Positions 11,840 through 23,200 of a stretch of DNA of 64,000 bases are shown piece after piece. The notes below the pieces were generated by a model that saw nothing but the letters and a program-made list of their open reading frames with translations, was not told the DNA's origin and did no database searches. The number at the start of each line of letters is the position of its first letter. The first letter of the stretch is position 1. The DNA comes from Fremontodendron californicum (Eukaryota > Streptophyta > Magnoliopsida > Malvales > Malvaceae). The DNA lies in the NCBI GenBank assembly GCA_030761205.1, contig JAULJL010000021.1:13373160-13437159 (forward strand). Reading direction: 5' to 3'. Both the position numbers and the translations under genes were made by a program.

Positions 11840-12075
11840 AAGTATATCCTTAAAGCATGATTATGGTGCACCCAATTTGTGCTGCCACCACTAAAGTTTT
11901 GACTTCTGAAATATCTTCAATAAACTCAGCAATCACACACTCTATTTTAACAGCAGCCTCTCCTATGATCACTTGCCTCTCATTGTGTCATATTGTTACT
12001 CTGATTGAGAGCAAGAAGGCGAGTATCAGATATAGATACAGGTGCATGTTTAATACAGATAAGTTTAAACATTTT
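11840..12075. other. Triplicated conserved island of unknown nature, copy A
   Basis: A block of more balanced base composition, starting near AAAGCATGATTATGGTGCAC and running through CTCATTGTGTCATATTGTTA, occurs in all three duplication units (also 26000-26180 and 62300-62530). In A both strands stay open over part of it (+ strand 11857-12078, 73 aa; on the - strand a stretch ending ...QIGCTIIML). Copy B has lost about 65 bases and copy C two bases relative to A, so neither strand's frame is conserved. It may be a decayed exon of a lost neighbour; I do not recognise the family. Confidence 0.4.
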
Positions 12076-12944
12076 TAAGTTTTTTTTTACATATTTCGAG
12101 AATCAAATTTCCGTATCCATACTTGTTGAATCATAATTGATTTAAAATATAAAAATTAAAATGTAACAATTATTATAAAATAATTAGTTTATATAGAAGT
12201 AGAATTATGTATTTTGTCATTTTTATAAATAAAAAAAAAGTATTATATTTTGTGAACAATCATTCAAAAATTTTATTTGCTTTTGTATAAAAAATGCTTT
12301 TTATTACTTTTCAAAAACGAAAAGAAAATAAGAAAAGTGCCAAACAAACGAAATAATTCAAAGTTTTTTTGGTTAGGAAAAAAAAAATCAAAATTTGCAA
12401 TTTTGGTTTTACTCCTCTAATCAAATTTCAAAAAAAAAAAACTAAAGTTTAAGCATTTTCTTATTATTCTTCATACCAAGTTAAATATAAATATTTAATT
12501 TAATATGGAAGGGAGAAAGATTTTCTAAGCATATATTTCATATTTTTCTTATTGTTTATTATTTTATAGAACCTACTATAAATTTAATTTATTGTGCTAT
12601 TCAAATTTTATTTGTTATTTTTTATTTCTTGAGAAAGTTATATATATATATATATTAAAATTTAAATATTATCACAAAATATTAGATAATTATTTTTTCA
12701 AAAACAAAAGTACATGTGTATTACTATTTAACATTTTTAGAGCATATAATATAAAAAATTAATCTTAATAATTCTCTTTCATACACGTATATGCTAGATT
12801 CTTTTATGTTTATCTTTGTAGAATTTATATATATTGTAATTTATTTTTTCTGTTTTTAGTTCATATTTTCTAATTTAATTTTTTTGTTGGACTCGTAACT
12901 GAAGTACAATAATTATTGTAAGATATGAAATATTCAATTTTATT

Positions 12945-13405
12945 TAACCGGGCCGGGTTTAAGTATGGTATCAACAACATATATACTTACTCAAGCCCGG
13001 CCCGACCCGAAATATGGGTCTCAAATTCTGTTTAAACCCATCCATATTTGTAAATGGATAGTCCAAAGCTCCAAACCCATTTAGACTCGCCTATATTATT
13101 ATTTTTTCTAAAAAAATTTAAACAAATATTTTTTTATTATTTATTTTTTCATAATTTTATCTTTTTTTATTAAGTTCTAAAACATAGATAACTTAGCATA
13201 TTTTTAAATGTTTACACTATAATATTATAAACGGGCCGGGTCGGGCTTGGGCCTTAATTGTTGGAGCGAAGGCCCGACCTATTTTCTAAATGGATCTCAT
13301 ATTTTTTTGCCTTCAGGCCTAATATTTTTGTCCAAATCCTCCAAAATTTGGGCGAGCTTTTGAATTTGGACGGATAACCCGACTCTTGAAGAAGTTTACT
13401 ATAAA
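12945..13405. mobile_element. Degenerate hAT-like MITE (TAGACCTG family)
   Basis: Begins near AACCGGGCCGGGTTTAAGTA and ends near CCCGACTCTTGAAGAAGTTTA, with GGCCCGACC words inside. Unit C has the orthologous copy starting at about 63483 with a better preserved end (GGTGCTCGTGGGTCGGGCC). Unit B lacks it (compare 27030-27125), by loss or as an empty site. Confidence 0.5.
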
Positions 13406-13875
13406 ACAAGTAATTTTCAATTAATTGTCAGCAAGTTAACTAATAAAGTTGAGATGGAAATTATGGGAGAATTGAGAAAGAAGAAACGATAAAGTTTGGC
13501 CTGTCCTACATGTTACGCCCATCATTACAAAACTTTGCCCAATTGTATGTTTATATGTTCAATTAATTTTCTTTTTTTGGTACTACTTTTTGTTCAATTA
13601 ATAATTAGTAAACTTAAATTCTTTTCACATTAGGCTCTGGCTCACGCTATGTTTTGATTTTATTTTCCCTTTTTCTTTAATTAATGAAATTATATTCGCA
13701 AAATTACAATCACAGTGAAATAATTTGCCACAAAATCAATTCTCATATAAAAAAAATTTAATTTTTCAAACAAAATCAACCAACATACCAGCATAGTTGA
13801 ATAAATCTAAGAAAAAGTTAGACTAAATGTGATAAGACTTGAACAAAAGACTCGAGCATAGGTGGAATCAAAAGT

Positions 13876-14165
13876 ATAGATCTGTTTATGGATCAGATTG
13901 ACTCGAGCCAAATCCATATAAAAAAAATTATTTGTCCAAGGCCTTGTTTGGTCTGGGGATTTGAAAATTTTGTTTTATAATTTAAAATATATTAAAATAT
14001 TAAAAATTTATTTTTATTTTTATATTAATATATATATATATATTAAAAATAATTTTTTATTGTTGAATAATAATTTAGGTCGAATCGGGAGGATAATCCA
14101 AATTTTTAGATCCAATTTATATCAAGTTTGTTCAATCGGACGGATAATCCCAACTTTAAATGGTT
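13876..14165. mobile_element. Degenerate hAT-like MITE, shared with unit B
   Basis: Starts TATAGATCTGTTTATGGATC and has the family's AT-rich core (TTAAAATATATTAAAATATT). The right end is eroded. The orthologous copy is at about 31126-31460 in unit B, so the insertion predates the duplication. Confidence 0.45.
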
Positions 14166-14334
14166 ATAGGGATTCTTTGTTTTGAAACCCTTTTGTTAAT
14201 TACATATTTTTTTCAATCAAAAATAATAAAATATTTATATGCCCCCATCCAAAAAAATCAAAATGTGGCCCTCAACCACTTAACATGAGAACTTTTATAA
14301 TTTGGTAAGAAATTATAGAAACCGAATCTGACAT

Positions 14335-14585
14335 CTTTAGGCTGGATCGAATTTGGTCTGAAGAAGTCGGATTCAGACTCTTTCAGTCATACTCGCCCGG
14401 TTCCGTTGATTAGATTCGAATTAAATCGGATTTGAAGATTATATTTTATAATCTGAATCGATTCGGTTTGATCTTAATTATTATTCATTTAATAAAAATA
14501 TTTTTTATTTAAATCTAATTATAAAAATATATATTAATAAAAAATAATATAAATTTTCAAATTTGACTCGAATCGAATAAACAAA
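14335..14585. mobile_element. Degenerate MITE with family AT-rich core
   Basis: Contains ATTCATTTAATAAAAATATT and adjoining core words of the TAGACCTG family, flanked by weakly GC-rich arms with GAATCGG/TCGAATC words. Present in unit B (about 31978-32660), where a 405-bp element has inserted into it. Confidence 0.35.
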
Positions 14586-14603
14586 ATAAAAAAAATTTAT
14601 GTT

Positions 14604-14705
14604 GGCAAAAGGCATACGGATGGACAGCAACGAGTTTCCGACACTGTACTGCTTCTAATGCTGACGATAACCGAGGAAAAGAGAAGAGAAAAAGGAAAGT
14701 AAGAA
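14604..14705. other. Conserved non-repetitive block upstream of PILS, copy A
   Basis: About 100 bases containing GGCAGCAACGAGTTTCCG-like and GCTTCTAATGCTGACGATAA words, nearly identical to 32697-32805 in unit B while surrounding AT-rich DNA has diverged more. It lies 2.6 kb upstream of the PILS start. It could hold a 5' non-coding exon or a promoter-proximal element, since the PILS coding exon 1 is preceded by a splice acceptor. No long frame is present. This role is a guess. Confidence 0.35.
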
Positions 14706-15730
14706 AATGGATAGAAAAATTGTTTTCAAATATTTTTTTTTATATAAAATGGTTTTTATAAAAATATAAATTTTAATGTTTAAAATATAAAATTTGGTTA
14801 TAAATTTTTTTACAATATAAGATATAAAATATATTTTTTTTTCTAAAATATAAAATAATTTTTACAAATAGAAATGGTTCAATACGTATTAAGAATTTTA
14901 ATTTTTTTTTTTTTGTGTGTGTGTTTTCCTATTAATTTAATTGTTGCCATTTAAACAAAATATCGTAGTGGCCTTATTGCATTATTTTAACAAAAACCCA
15001 ATTACTTCTATATTTATTTAATATTGATATTATATATCTTAATTAGGATTTGAAAGAAAAATCAAATTATTTCATTTTTTTACCGTGTCAACTAGAGGTA
15101 ATGGCACGTTTGGGGTTTTTAACTAAATATTCCTTTTCTATTTAAATGGTGGTATCGAAAACCAAATTAGAGTGGCAAAAAGTAATTTCTGGAATTTTTA
15201 ATTTAGTAGAATGATAAAATTTGATCATTATCTTAATAAATATGTAGAAAAACATTTTCAAATTCACATGTTATTGAAATTATCTCATAGAATTTTTATA
15301 TTTTATAAGCGAGATTTTAATATGGTGACACATATTGCTTAGTTTATATTAAAAAATAAATAATTTAATTTAAAAAAATTAAATATGTGACAATCTCTTA
15401 ACCTTACTTATGAAGTTAAAAAACTTCATTGGTAATATATAAAAAACAAACTTCTTAGTATGAATAAGTTGTAAACTCTAACTAGCATTTGTTAAAATAC
15501 TAAGTTTATGATTAAAAAAATAAAAAAATTACATAGAAATTAACAATTTTTTACACTTAAAATTTGATCTCGCAATCTCCACATATATGTATGCTACATG
15601 ATTAATTAATGTCTCATCTATACCAAATTTAGGCAAATAAAAGATTATTAATAAGGACCTAAGAGGAAGGAAATAGTACATGAGTACTTGAGTAGCTATG
15701 TTGTTCAGCTCTAGCTAACAGGAGCACAAG

Positions 15731-16038
15731 TAAACCTGTTCAAGGGTCGGGCAATCCGCCCGACCCGATAGGTTCGGTCAGAATTAAGTCGGATTTGAGT
15801 AAAAATTTGATAATTCGAGTCGATCTAGCCCATTTAAATTATTATTCATTAAATAAAAAATTTTATTTAAATTTCATTATAAAATATAAATTAATATAAA
15901 AATAAAAATAATTTTTTAATATTTTAATATATTTTTTTACAATGAAAGAGGCATTTAGGTTGACCCAAACCCGACTTGAAACGAACTTGAGTAAGGAAAA
16001 AAATTCTCAAACTACAGTCTAGCCCATGAATAAGTCTA
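15731..16038. mobile_element. hAT-like MITE, TAGACCTG family, 8-bp duplication
   Basis: Left terminus TAAACCTGTTCAAGGGTCGG, right terminus GCCCATGAATAAGTCTA, flanked by AGCACAAG (15723-15730) and ATCACAAG (16039-16046). The AT-rich core matches the other members. The same insertion is in unit B (33814-34078), so it predates the duplication. Confidence 0.75.
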
Positions 16039-16251
16039 ATCACAAGATTACTAACAATCTTATAATTTGTTGACAAAATATTGAATTTTTGTCAATTTTA
16101 AATAAAAAAATCACAAAATTAAAATGTAAAACTGAAATACGTTAATTACTATATTTGTTTAGATACATCCATTTGCCAAAATGCCAACACAGTTCTTAAC
16201 TTCTTATTAATTAATTAGCCATATATTCTTCCATTTTGTCAGTCCTATCTC

Positions 16252-16573
16252 ATGGGGAGTTCTAGGATAAGCTCTTTAGGATGAGTTTAAAATAAGTTTT
16301 ACTACATATAAACATGATAAAATTACATATAAACATGACAAATTACATATTTATATGACAAATTACATATAAACATGACAAATATGTCATAAATTTATGT
16401 AATTTTTTACATATGTAAATATTTTTTTTTACATTTGTAATTTTTTTACATGTATTTTTTTTTTTTTTTACATATAAACATAACACAAATTACATATAAA
16501 TATGATAAATTACATATGTAACAGAACCTACGAAAATCTTATTTTAAAGAGTTTTCCTTGTAATTTCCTTATA
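16252..16573. mobile_element. Palindromic MITE-like insertion upstream of PILS, only in unit A
   Basis: Unit B reads CAGTCCTATCTCAAGCGTCAAG without interruption (34305-34325), whereas unit A has about 322 extra bases between CTATCTCA and TCAAGCGTC. The interior is a chain of inverted ACATATAAACATGACAAATT units, and the arms share CTCTTT...AAAATAAG in inverted form. TATCTCA/TATATCA may be the target duplication. It sits about 0.7-1 kb upstream of the PILS start codon, in the likely promoter or 5' intron. Confidence 0.65.
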
Positions 16574-17257
16574 TCAAGCGTCAAGCCTTGTCCCCCCAAC
16601 TTTTGAAAGCCTTTTATTTTTTGTTTGCTAACCTACTAATTAATTAATTTTAATAGCCTTCTTTAATTGCATTTTTATCTTTTTCAATAAGAGTGAATCC
16701 TCTATCCTTTAAGTCATCATGTCCTAATTTGATTCTTAATGTTCAAAATTTTCAAAATAGTTTCTGGCTTGGCACCTGTCTTGTCATTCTTTAGATTTGT
16801 CAATTTGTGTATTTATATCATTGTTTTTGTATTTTTTTCGTATTATAATCCTATTTATGGTGTTTTATATTATATAAATTTTGATGTGTTAATAATTTGT
16901 GTTACATAGGTTTTGACATGTTTGTGTATTAGTGTCGTGTTCGTATTTCTTCATATCGTATCGTATTTTTTTTCATGTTTTAATTATTTTTTTCTGTATC
17001 ATATAATTATATCGTATCCAATATTAGGAAGTCTATTTACCTAGCTACCTAACAAATACTTCTTATAATAACACATTAAGTTGTCCAGTTTTCAGTATTC
17101 ATTTTTAACTTTAACTCAATCTCATAAAAGCCTCAGGTTTGAACTCTATTTACTTAAACATTTGCAAAAGTTGCAATAATTATCTGTTTTTGGTGCTTAT
17201 TTGAATAAGTTTTGCTGCTAAAGAATTGAGAAATTATATAATTTCTTCTCCATTTTC

Positions 17258-17283
17258 AGGGAAAAAAAAGGTTGTTTTGGCAA
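17258..17283 (+). other. Probable splice acceptor in the PILS 5' leader
   Basis: TTCTTCTCCATTTTCAG ending at 17259 is a good pyrimidine-rich acceptor just 24 bases before the PILS ATG, and it is conserved in unit B (34998-34999). This suggests a 5' UTR intron; the donor and first non-coding exon were not identified. The interval 16574-17257 otherwise shows no gene. Confidence 0.5.
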
Positions 17284-20200
17284 ATGGGGTTTCTAAATCT
17301 GTTCATTGTAGCACTAATTCCAGTTCTGAAAGTAATATTGATAACTGGGGTTGGCTTGTTGGTTGCTTTGGATGGCATAAATCTCTTGGGGCCAGAGGCA
17401 AACCACCATTTAAACAATGTAAAATACATATAAATCTACCCATTTTTTTACTGTTTGAATTTATTTACTTAATAATTGATATTGCTAGATTTCTTCCAAG
17501 ATCACTTAATTGCATATGTTAAGATATTTTACTATTTTTTTTCTTGATTTTTTCTTCTTCTCATGTATAGATTGTATTCTATGTGCTAAGTCCTGCACTT
17601 GTGGCCAGCAGCTTAGCTGAATCTATCACTTTCAAAAGTTTCATTACATTGTTAGTTCCATTCTATTCCTTGTTTTAATCTTTATTTATTTTCTTTTGTT
17701 AAATTCAGGGTTTTAAATTGCGGTCGCGTACGTATTTTCGATCGTGTCGCGTTTATCGTGGTTGAGGTTGACATAATGAATGTCACCGTGGTCAATTACG
17801 GTAAATATCGGCTGTGAATATCAACGGCTGAAGGGGCAAAAATCATAAAATAATAGCCGTAGCGTCGCGTTGCGACCGCTATTTAAATCTCTGGTTAAAT
17901 TACTTGTCTATGGATATACAGATGTCAAGAATTTAATTAGTAGCAATGGTAACGTGATGTTACGATCGCTATTTTACGGTTTTTACTCTTTTCGTTGCCG
18001 ATATTTATCGCAATTGACCGCAATAATATCTATTACGTTTGCAACTGCGATAAATACTAGGCGATCCAAAATATGTCCGTGACCGCAATTTAAATCCCTG
18101 ACAGAAGTATTGGTAAATTTTATAGGGTAAGGGGTTCGTTTTTGTTCATGGTTTTTCTTACCAGGTGGTTCATGCCGCTGAATATTTTGCTAACATTCGT
18201 TTTCGGTTCAATACTGGCTTGGCTTCTCATAAAAATCACTAAAACCCCAAAACACCTTCAGGGCATTGTCATTGCCTGCTGTTCTGCCGGTAAATTTCCT
18301 ATTTATCCCTCCCTATTCTCAATTTCTCCTTTGATTTAATAGAAACAATATGTAAATTAAATGTTTGCAAATGTTCAACAATTTCTTATTTATATTCAAA
18401 AAAATTTTTTTCCTTTTTTTTTTGGTTTCTTTGGGAAATAATTGCACAGGAAATACTGGGAACCTGCCTCTAATTATGATTCCAGCAGCCTGTGAGGAGT
18501 CAAATAATCCATTTGGAGATCCATCTGTTTGCTCTTCACATGCTAAGCCATATGCTTCACTATCTTTATCGGTATATAAGATTCTAGATACAATTTACAT
18601 ATAGTAATTAAATAGCGGCCGCAATACGACGTTATGATTGTTATTTGCGGTTTCAGTTTTTTTCGCAGTCGACATTTATCGTCGATATTCACCGCAATTG
18701 ATTGCGATAGCATTTGTTACGTCCACAATCGTGATAAACACGACACGATAAAAAACGCGTTTGCGACCGCAATTTAAATCCTCTAAAAATAAATTTATAT
18801 TAATTTTAGTTTCTTTTGTTATTATTATAATTTTGTGCTTTGAACGGCCTACTAAACAGATTGGAGCCATTTATATATGGTCATATGTGTATGGTATCAT
18901 GCGCCTGTATGCAAATAAAGGCATCGAAAATGGCTCCACCTCTGAAACAGTACTTCCAGGGAGTTCCAGAGAATTAGCTGTTCTTCCTTCAAGTGATTGC
19001 CACAATATTCAAATGCGTCCCACCAGTTCCCAAGAAACAAATGCAAAGGTTAATTTAGGCTCTATTTCCATCTAAACTTCTATCTTTAAACATTCAATTG
19101 CAAAATACTGAGTTAATTTGGTCCAAATTAAATCATAATAAAGGAAGTGTAAGCAATTGCTATAGAAGATCATATCATCTATCATTTTTTATAGTAAAAA
19201 AGAGATAGTAGCATAAAGATAAAAGAAGAGGTTGCAGACTGAGATTTGAATCTCAAACATGTTGAATGCTACCTCTTATAAAAGTAACAGCATGAACTAA
19301 TTGGGCTAAGCCCTGGTTCATTGTCTATTCATCTTTACTTCTTTCACAATTATGTTGGAGCTTTTTTAGGAATCCAAGAATTATTGTATGAATATATGAA
19401 TTCTTTTGGTTTAATTTCTTGTGAACGTTAGTCCTAACTAGACCTACTCAAAAATCGAACTACTCGTCCGGTCCGAAATGTCCAACTTGATTTGGGCCTG
19501 ACTTGAGTAAGGTTTTTTGTTATTTGGACCGGGCCGACCCGGACCCAATCCGAAATGAATAAGAGCAAGGAAAAAAAATTTCCCGACTGCGGTTCAATCT
19601 ATGAGCAGGTCTAGTCCTGATAAGACTTACCCTATTTTCCTTACAACAAAACTTTTAGCTAGGAGTCTGATTCAATCCTACAGACCCTGTTTTCCTTACA
19701 ATAAAACTTTTAGCTAAGAGTCTGATTCAATGCTACTAGAAAAAATTGCTTTCATTTGGGTCCCTGAATGATAATCTTATTAAGATTTCTGATTAGATGT
19801 CAGTTTCGAAGAAAATAAAGCAACGGATGAAGATCATTTCAGGAAAGGTTGACCTAAAAAGGCTGTTTGCACCAACAGCAATCGCAGCGGTACGTTAAAA
19901 TGCTTTACATATATCTGATCTATAGACACTCATCTCTGGGATTCAATTCGGAAATCTTATTTTTCCCTTACACAAGCTCAGTTCTTGGACGGGTCCGAAC
20001 CGACCCGTCGATCCATTTTACTGTTTAAATAATATTAAAAATTATTTAAAAAATTATTTTTATATTAATATTAATATATTTTTATAATTAAATTTAAATA
20101 AAAATAATTTTTTATTATATAAATAGATACTCGGACCAGCCCAAATCGAAAAAATTTCTATCTAAACCCGACTCAATATTAATCGGGTCGGAACGGGCGG

Positions 20201-23200
20201 ACTACTCGGTACTTGAGTAAGTCTAATCTGATCCCTTTGCCCTTAATTTATTGTTAACATGGATCGATCCTTTTGCCCTTCAGATTGTTGGGTTTATCAT
20301 CGGGATGGTCTCTCCAATCCGAGAACTAATGATTGGTAATAACGCTCCTCTTCGTGTAATTGATAGCTCTGCATATATAATGGGGTATGCCTGCTTTCTT
20401 AGACATCCTATTCTTCTTCTATTCATAAAAGTGATTTCATGTTTTGTTCCTTTTTTGTTTTTTTAATAAATAAATGTGAGGTTAATATATGCAGGGAGGC
20501 AGCAATTCCATGTATGACCTTGATAATGGGGGCAAATCTTTTGAGAGGTTGATATATTTTTTTTTTACAAAAAGAGTAGATCATCTACTAATTAATTTCG
20601 GAAAACGAATTCCAATAATATCATTGAACAAGAGTTTTCGCTCCATCAGAGAGTAGCATAGTGCAAGAATTTAAATTAAAATCACGGACGTGTTTTTGGT
20701 CGCCTCATATTTATCGTTGTTGCGGACATAATGAATGTTACTTCGGTCAATTGCGATAAATATCGACCGTAAATATTAACGACCACAAGAGCAAAAACCA
20801 CAAAATAGCAATTGTTAAATCACATTAAGGCCGCTATTTAGATTCTTGACCCAATGATTGTTAGACTCGCATAAAAGATCACTCAATCGACACAAAATTT
20901 TGTTTCACATAATCATGATGAATATTAACAAATTCAATCTCTTTGAATATAGTGTTTGCATGCTTGATTAGATTATAATGAAAATCAAAACGAGAAGAGC
21001 CTTTTTTTATTTTCAATTCTTTTTTAATTGGATCAATTTAGGGATTTAAATTACGGTTGCGGATGCGTTTTTTTATCGCATCATATTTATTGCGGTTGGA
21101 GACGCAACGAATGCTATTATGATCAATTACAATAAATGTCAATAGTGAAAAAACAAAAACCATAAATAGTAACCGTAACATTGCATTAGGACGATTATAT
21201 TTAAATTCATGAATCGATCCTTTGAATTGTTCAAAACCAACATTGCGTTTCTGCAATTTATTAAAAGTTTTTTAATTAGAAGATGATTGTTGCAGGTCTA
21301 AAAGGATCAGATGTGAGCCGGACTGTGATTATAGGGATTATAGCAGTGAGGAACATTTGCTTGCCTCTCTTGGGGATCGGTGTTGTTAAAGCTGCCCGCC
21401 ATTTCGGCATGGTTGAATCAGATAATACCTTATATCAGTTTGTTCTTATGCTTCAGTTTGCTGTTCCACCTGCAATGGCTATAGGTAAATGACAAGCCTT
21501 CTACTCTATGTTTTACAATTTCAGAAACTTACAAGTTTGCATCGTCTAAACCTATGTGTTTTTGGACTCGGATGTAAGTGTCGGATACGGGTATGTGTTC
21601 GATACGGTTATATTCAATTTTTCTAAGTATTTTTATGTATTTGGAGAATCCTTGGAGGGTCATATTCTCATACCTATGTTCGGATATAAGTTGGACACGG
21701 GTGTCGAACACGGATTCTTCAAAAAAAATGAAGAGTCGGAGTAACATAGATCTAAATATCTCTCATCCAAAATCTCGTTTTTAACTAACATTTTTTTACT
21801 TGCTACAGTAGACACTACACGGAAAAAATAATTAAAACATGACATAACACGAAAAAATAACACGAACATGACAAATACGTGAATGTGTCAAAATCTATAT
21901 ACTACGAATTATTAATGTGTCAAAATTTATATAAATGTATAAAACTTTAAACACAATTATAATATGATATGAATACATGAATACGATATAAATACATGAA
22001 TTGTCAAGGATCCTAATTTGATTTTTTTTAACAGCTTTCCACTGTAATTGAATTTACTGAATTAAAATGATGACGAGCCAAATTTATCATAAATCTTTGA
22101 ACGTGTATAATTTATAAATGATCAAGTTTTCAACTTAAAACAATATTCAACAATATATTATACGTAGAATATTCATTTATGCCATCTTACAAAAAATAAG
22201 AAAAGGCTTATATATAAAATTGCCCCAACTATTATATTTCTTTTTTCATTTTGATACCTAAAGAATTTTTGGTCCAATAAGGTATCTATAGTATAATTTT
22301 TTGTCCAAATCGGGTACCTAATCGGTGTACGGAATTATACTATAGGTACCCTATTAGGGTAAAAAATTCTTTAGGTACCAAAGTGGGAAAAAAAAAGTAT
22401 AGTACGGGGGTCAATTTTATATATAAGCCTTAAGAAAATAGTAGTTAGTAGAGTGGTAAACTTGTATTAGAAATGTTCATGGGATGAATCAGGCCAGGTC
22501 CGAATAGTAAATAAATTTGTTTGTTCGGGCTTGGCACGAGCTTGGCCAGTTGGATCCGAAAGTTTATTTTATTATTTAAAATATATTAAAATAATAAAAA
22601 TTCTTATTTTATTTTATTTTATTTTATTTTAATATTAATATTTATATATTTTATAATTAAATTTAAATAAAAATATTTTTTATTGATTAAATAATAATCC
22701 AGATCAACCCGAATTACAAAAATCATATCTTAGACCCGATTCAATTCGGGTCCAACCCGCCCAACCTCTTCACAAATCTATCCTATCCTCAAATTTAACT
22801 AAAATTATTGTACTAACAAGAAAAATATGTAGTTTAAGATAGGGATAATGTTACAAATGACTTCTGAAGTTTATTAATTTTTTTAATGTGGTGCCTCTAT
22901 TTTAAAAATATCTATTTTGATACTTAAGGTTTCACTTCATGTGCTATTGTAATATCTGTCAGTAACACCATTAAATATTAGGTGACGTGGCTTTTGTATC
23001 CAATAAAAACTTGAAACGTGACATCATCATATGATGCCACGTGTATTAACAAAAAAAAATTATTTTAATTAAAAAATTTTCCTTGACACGTGACACCACA
23101 TAATGATACCATGTGTATTAACAAAAAAAATTATTATTTTAATTTTTAAAATAAAAAAGATTTTTTCTTTCTTTTCTTTTTTCCCTTTATCTCTCCCCTT

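Noticed and set aside
21529..21869. Overlapping 60-70 codon frames on both strands in PILS intron 9
   Set aside because: The open frames on both strands come from an inverted-repeat MITE; they have no start context or similarity.
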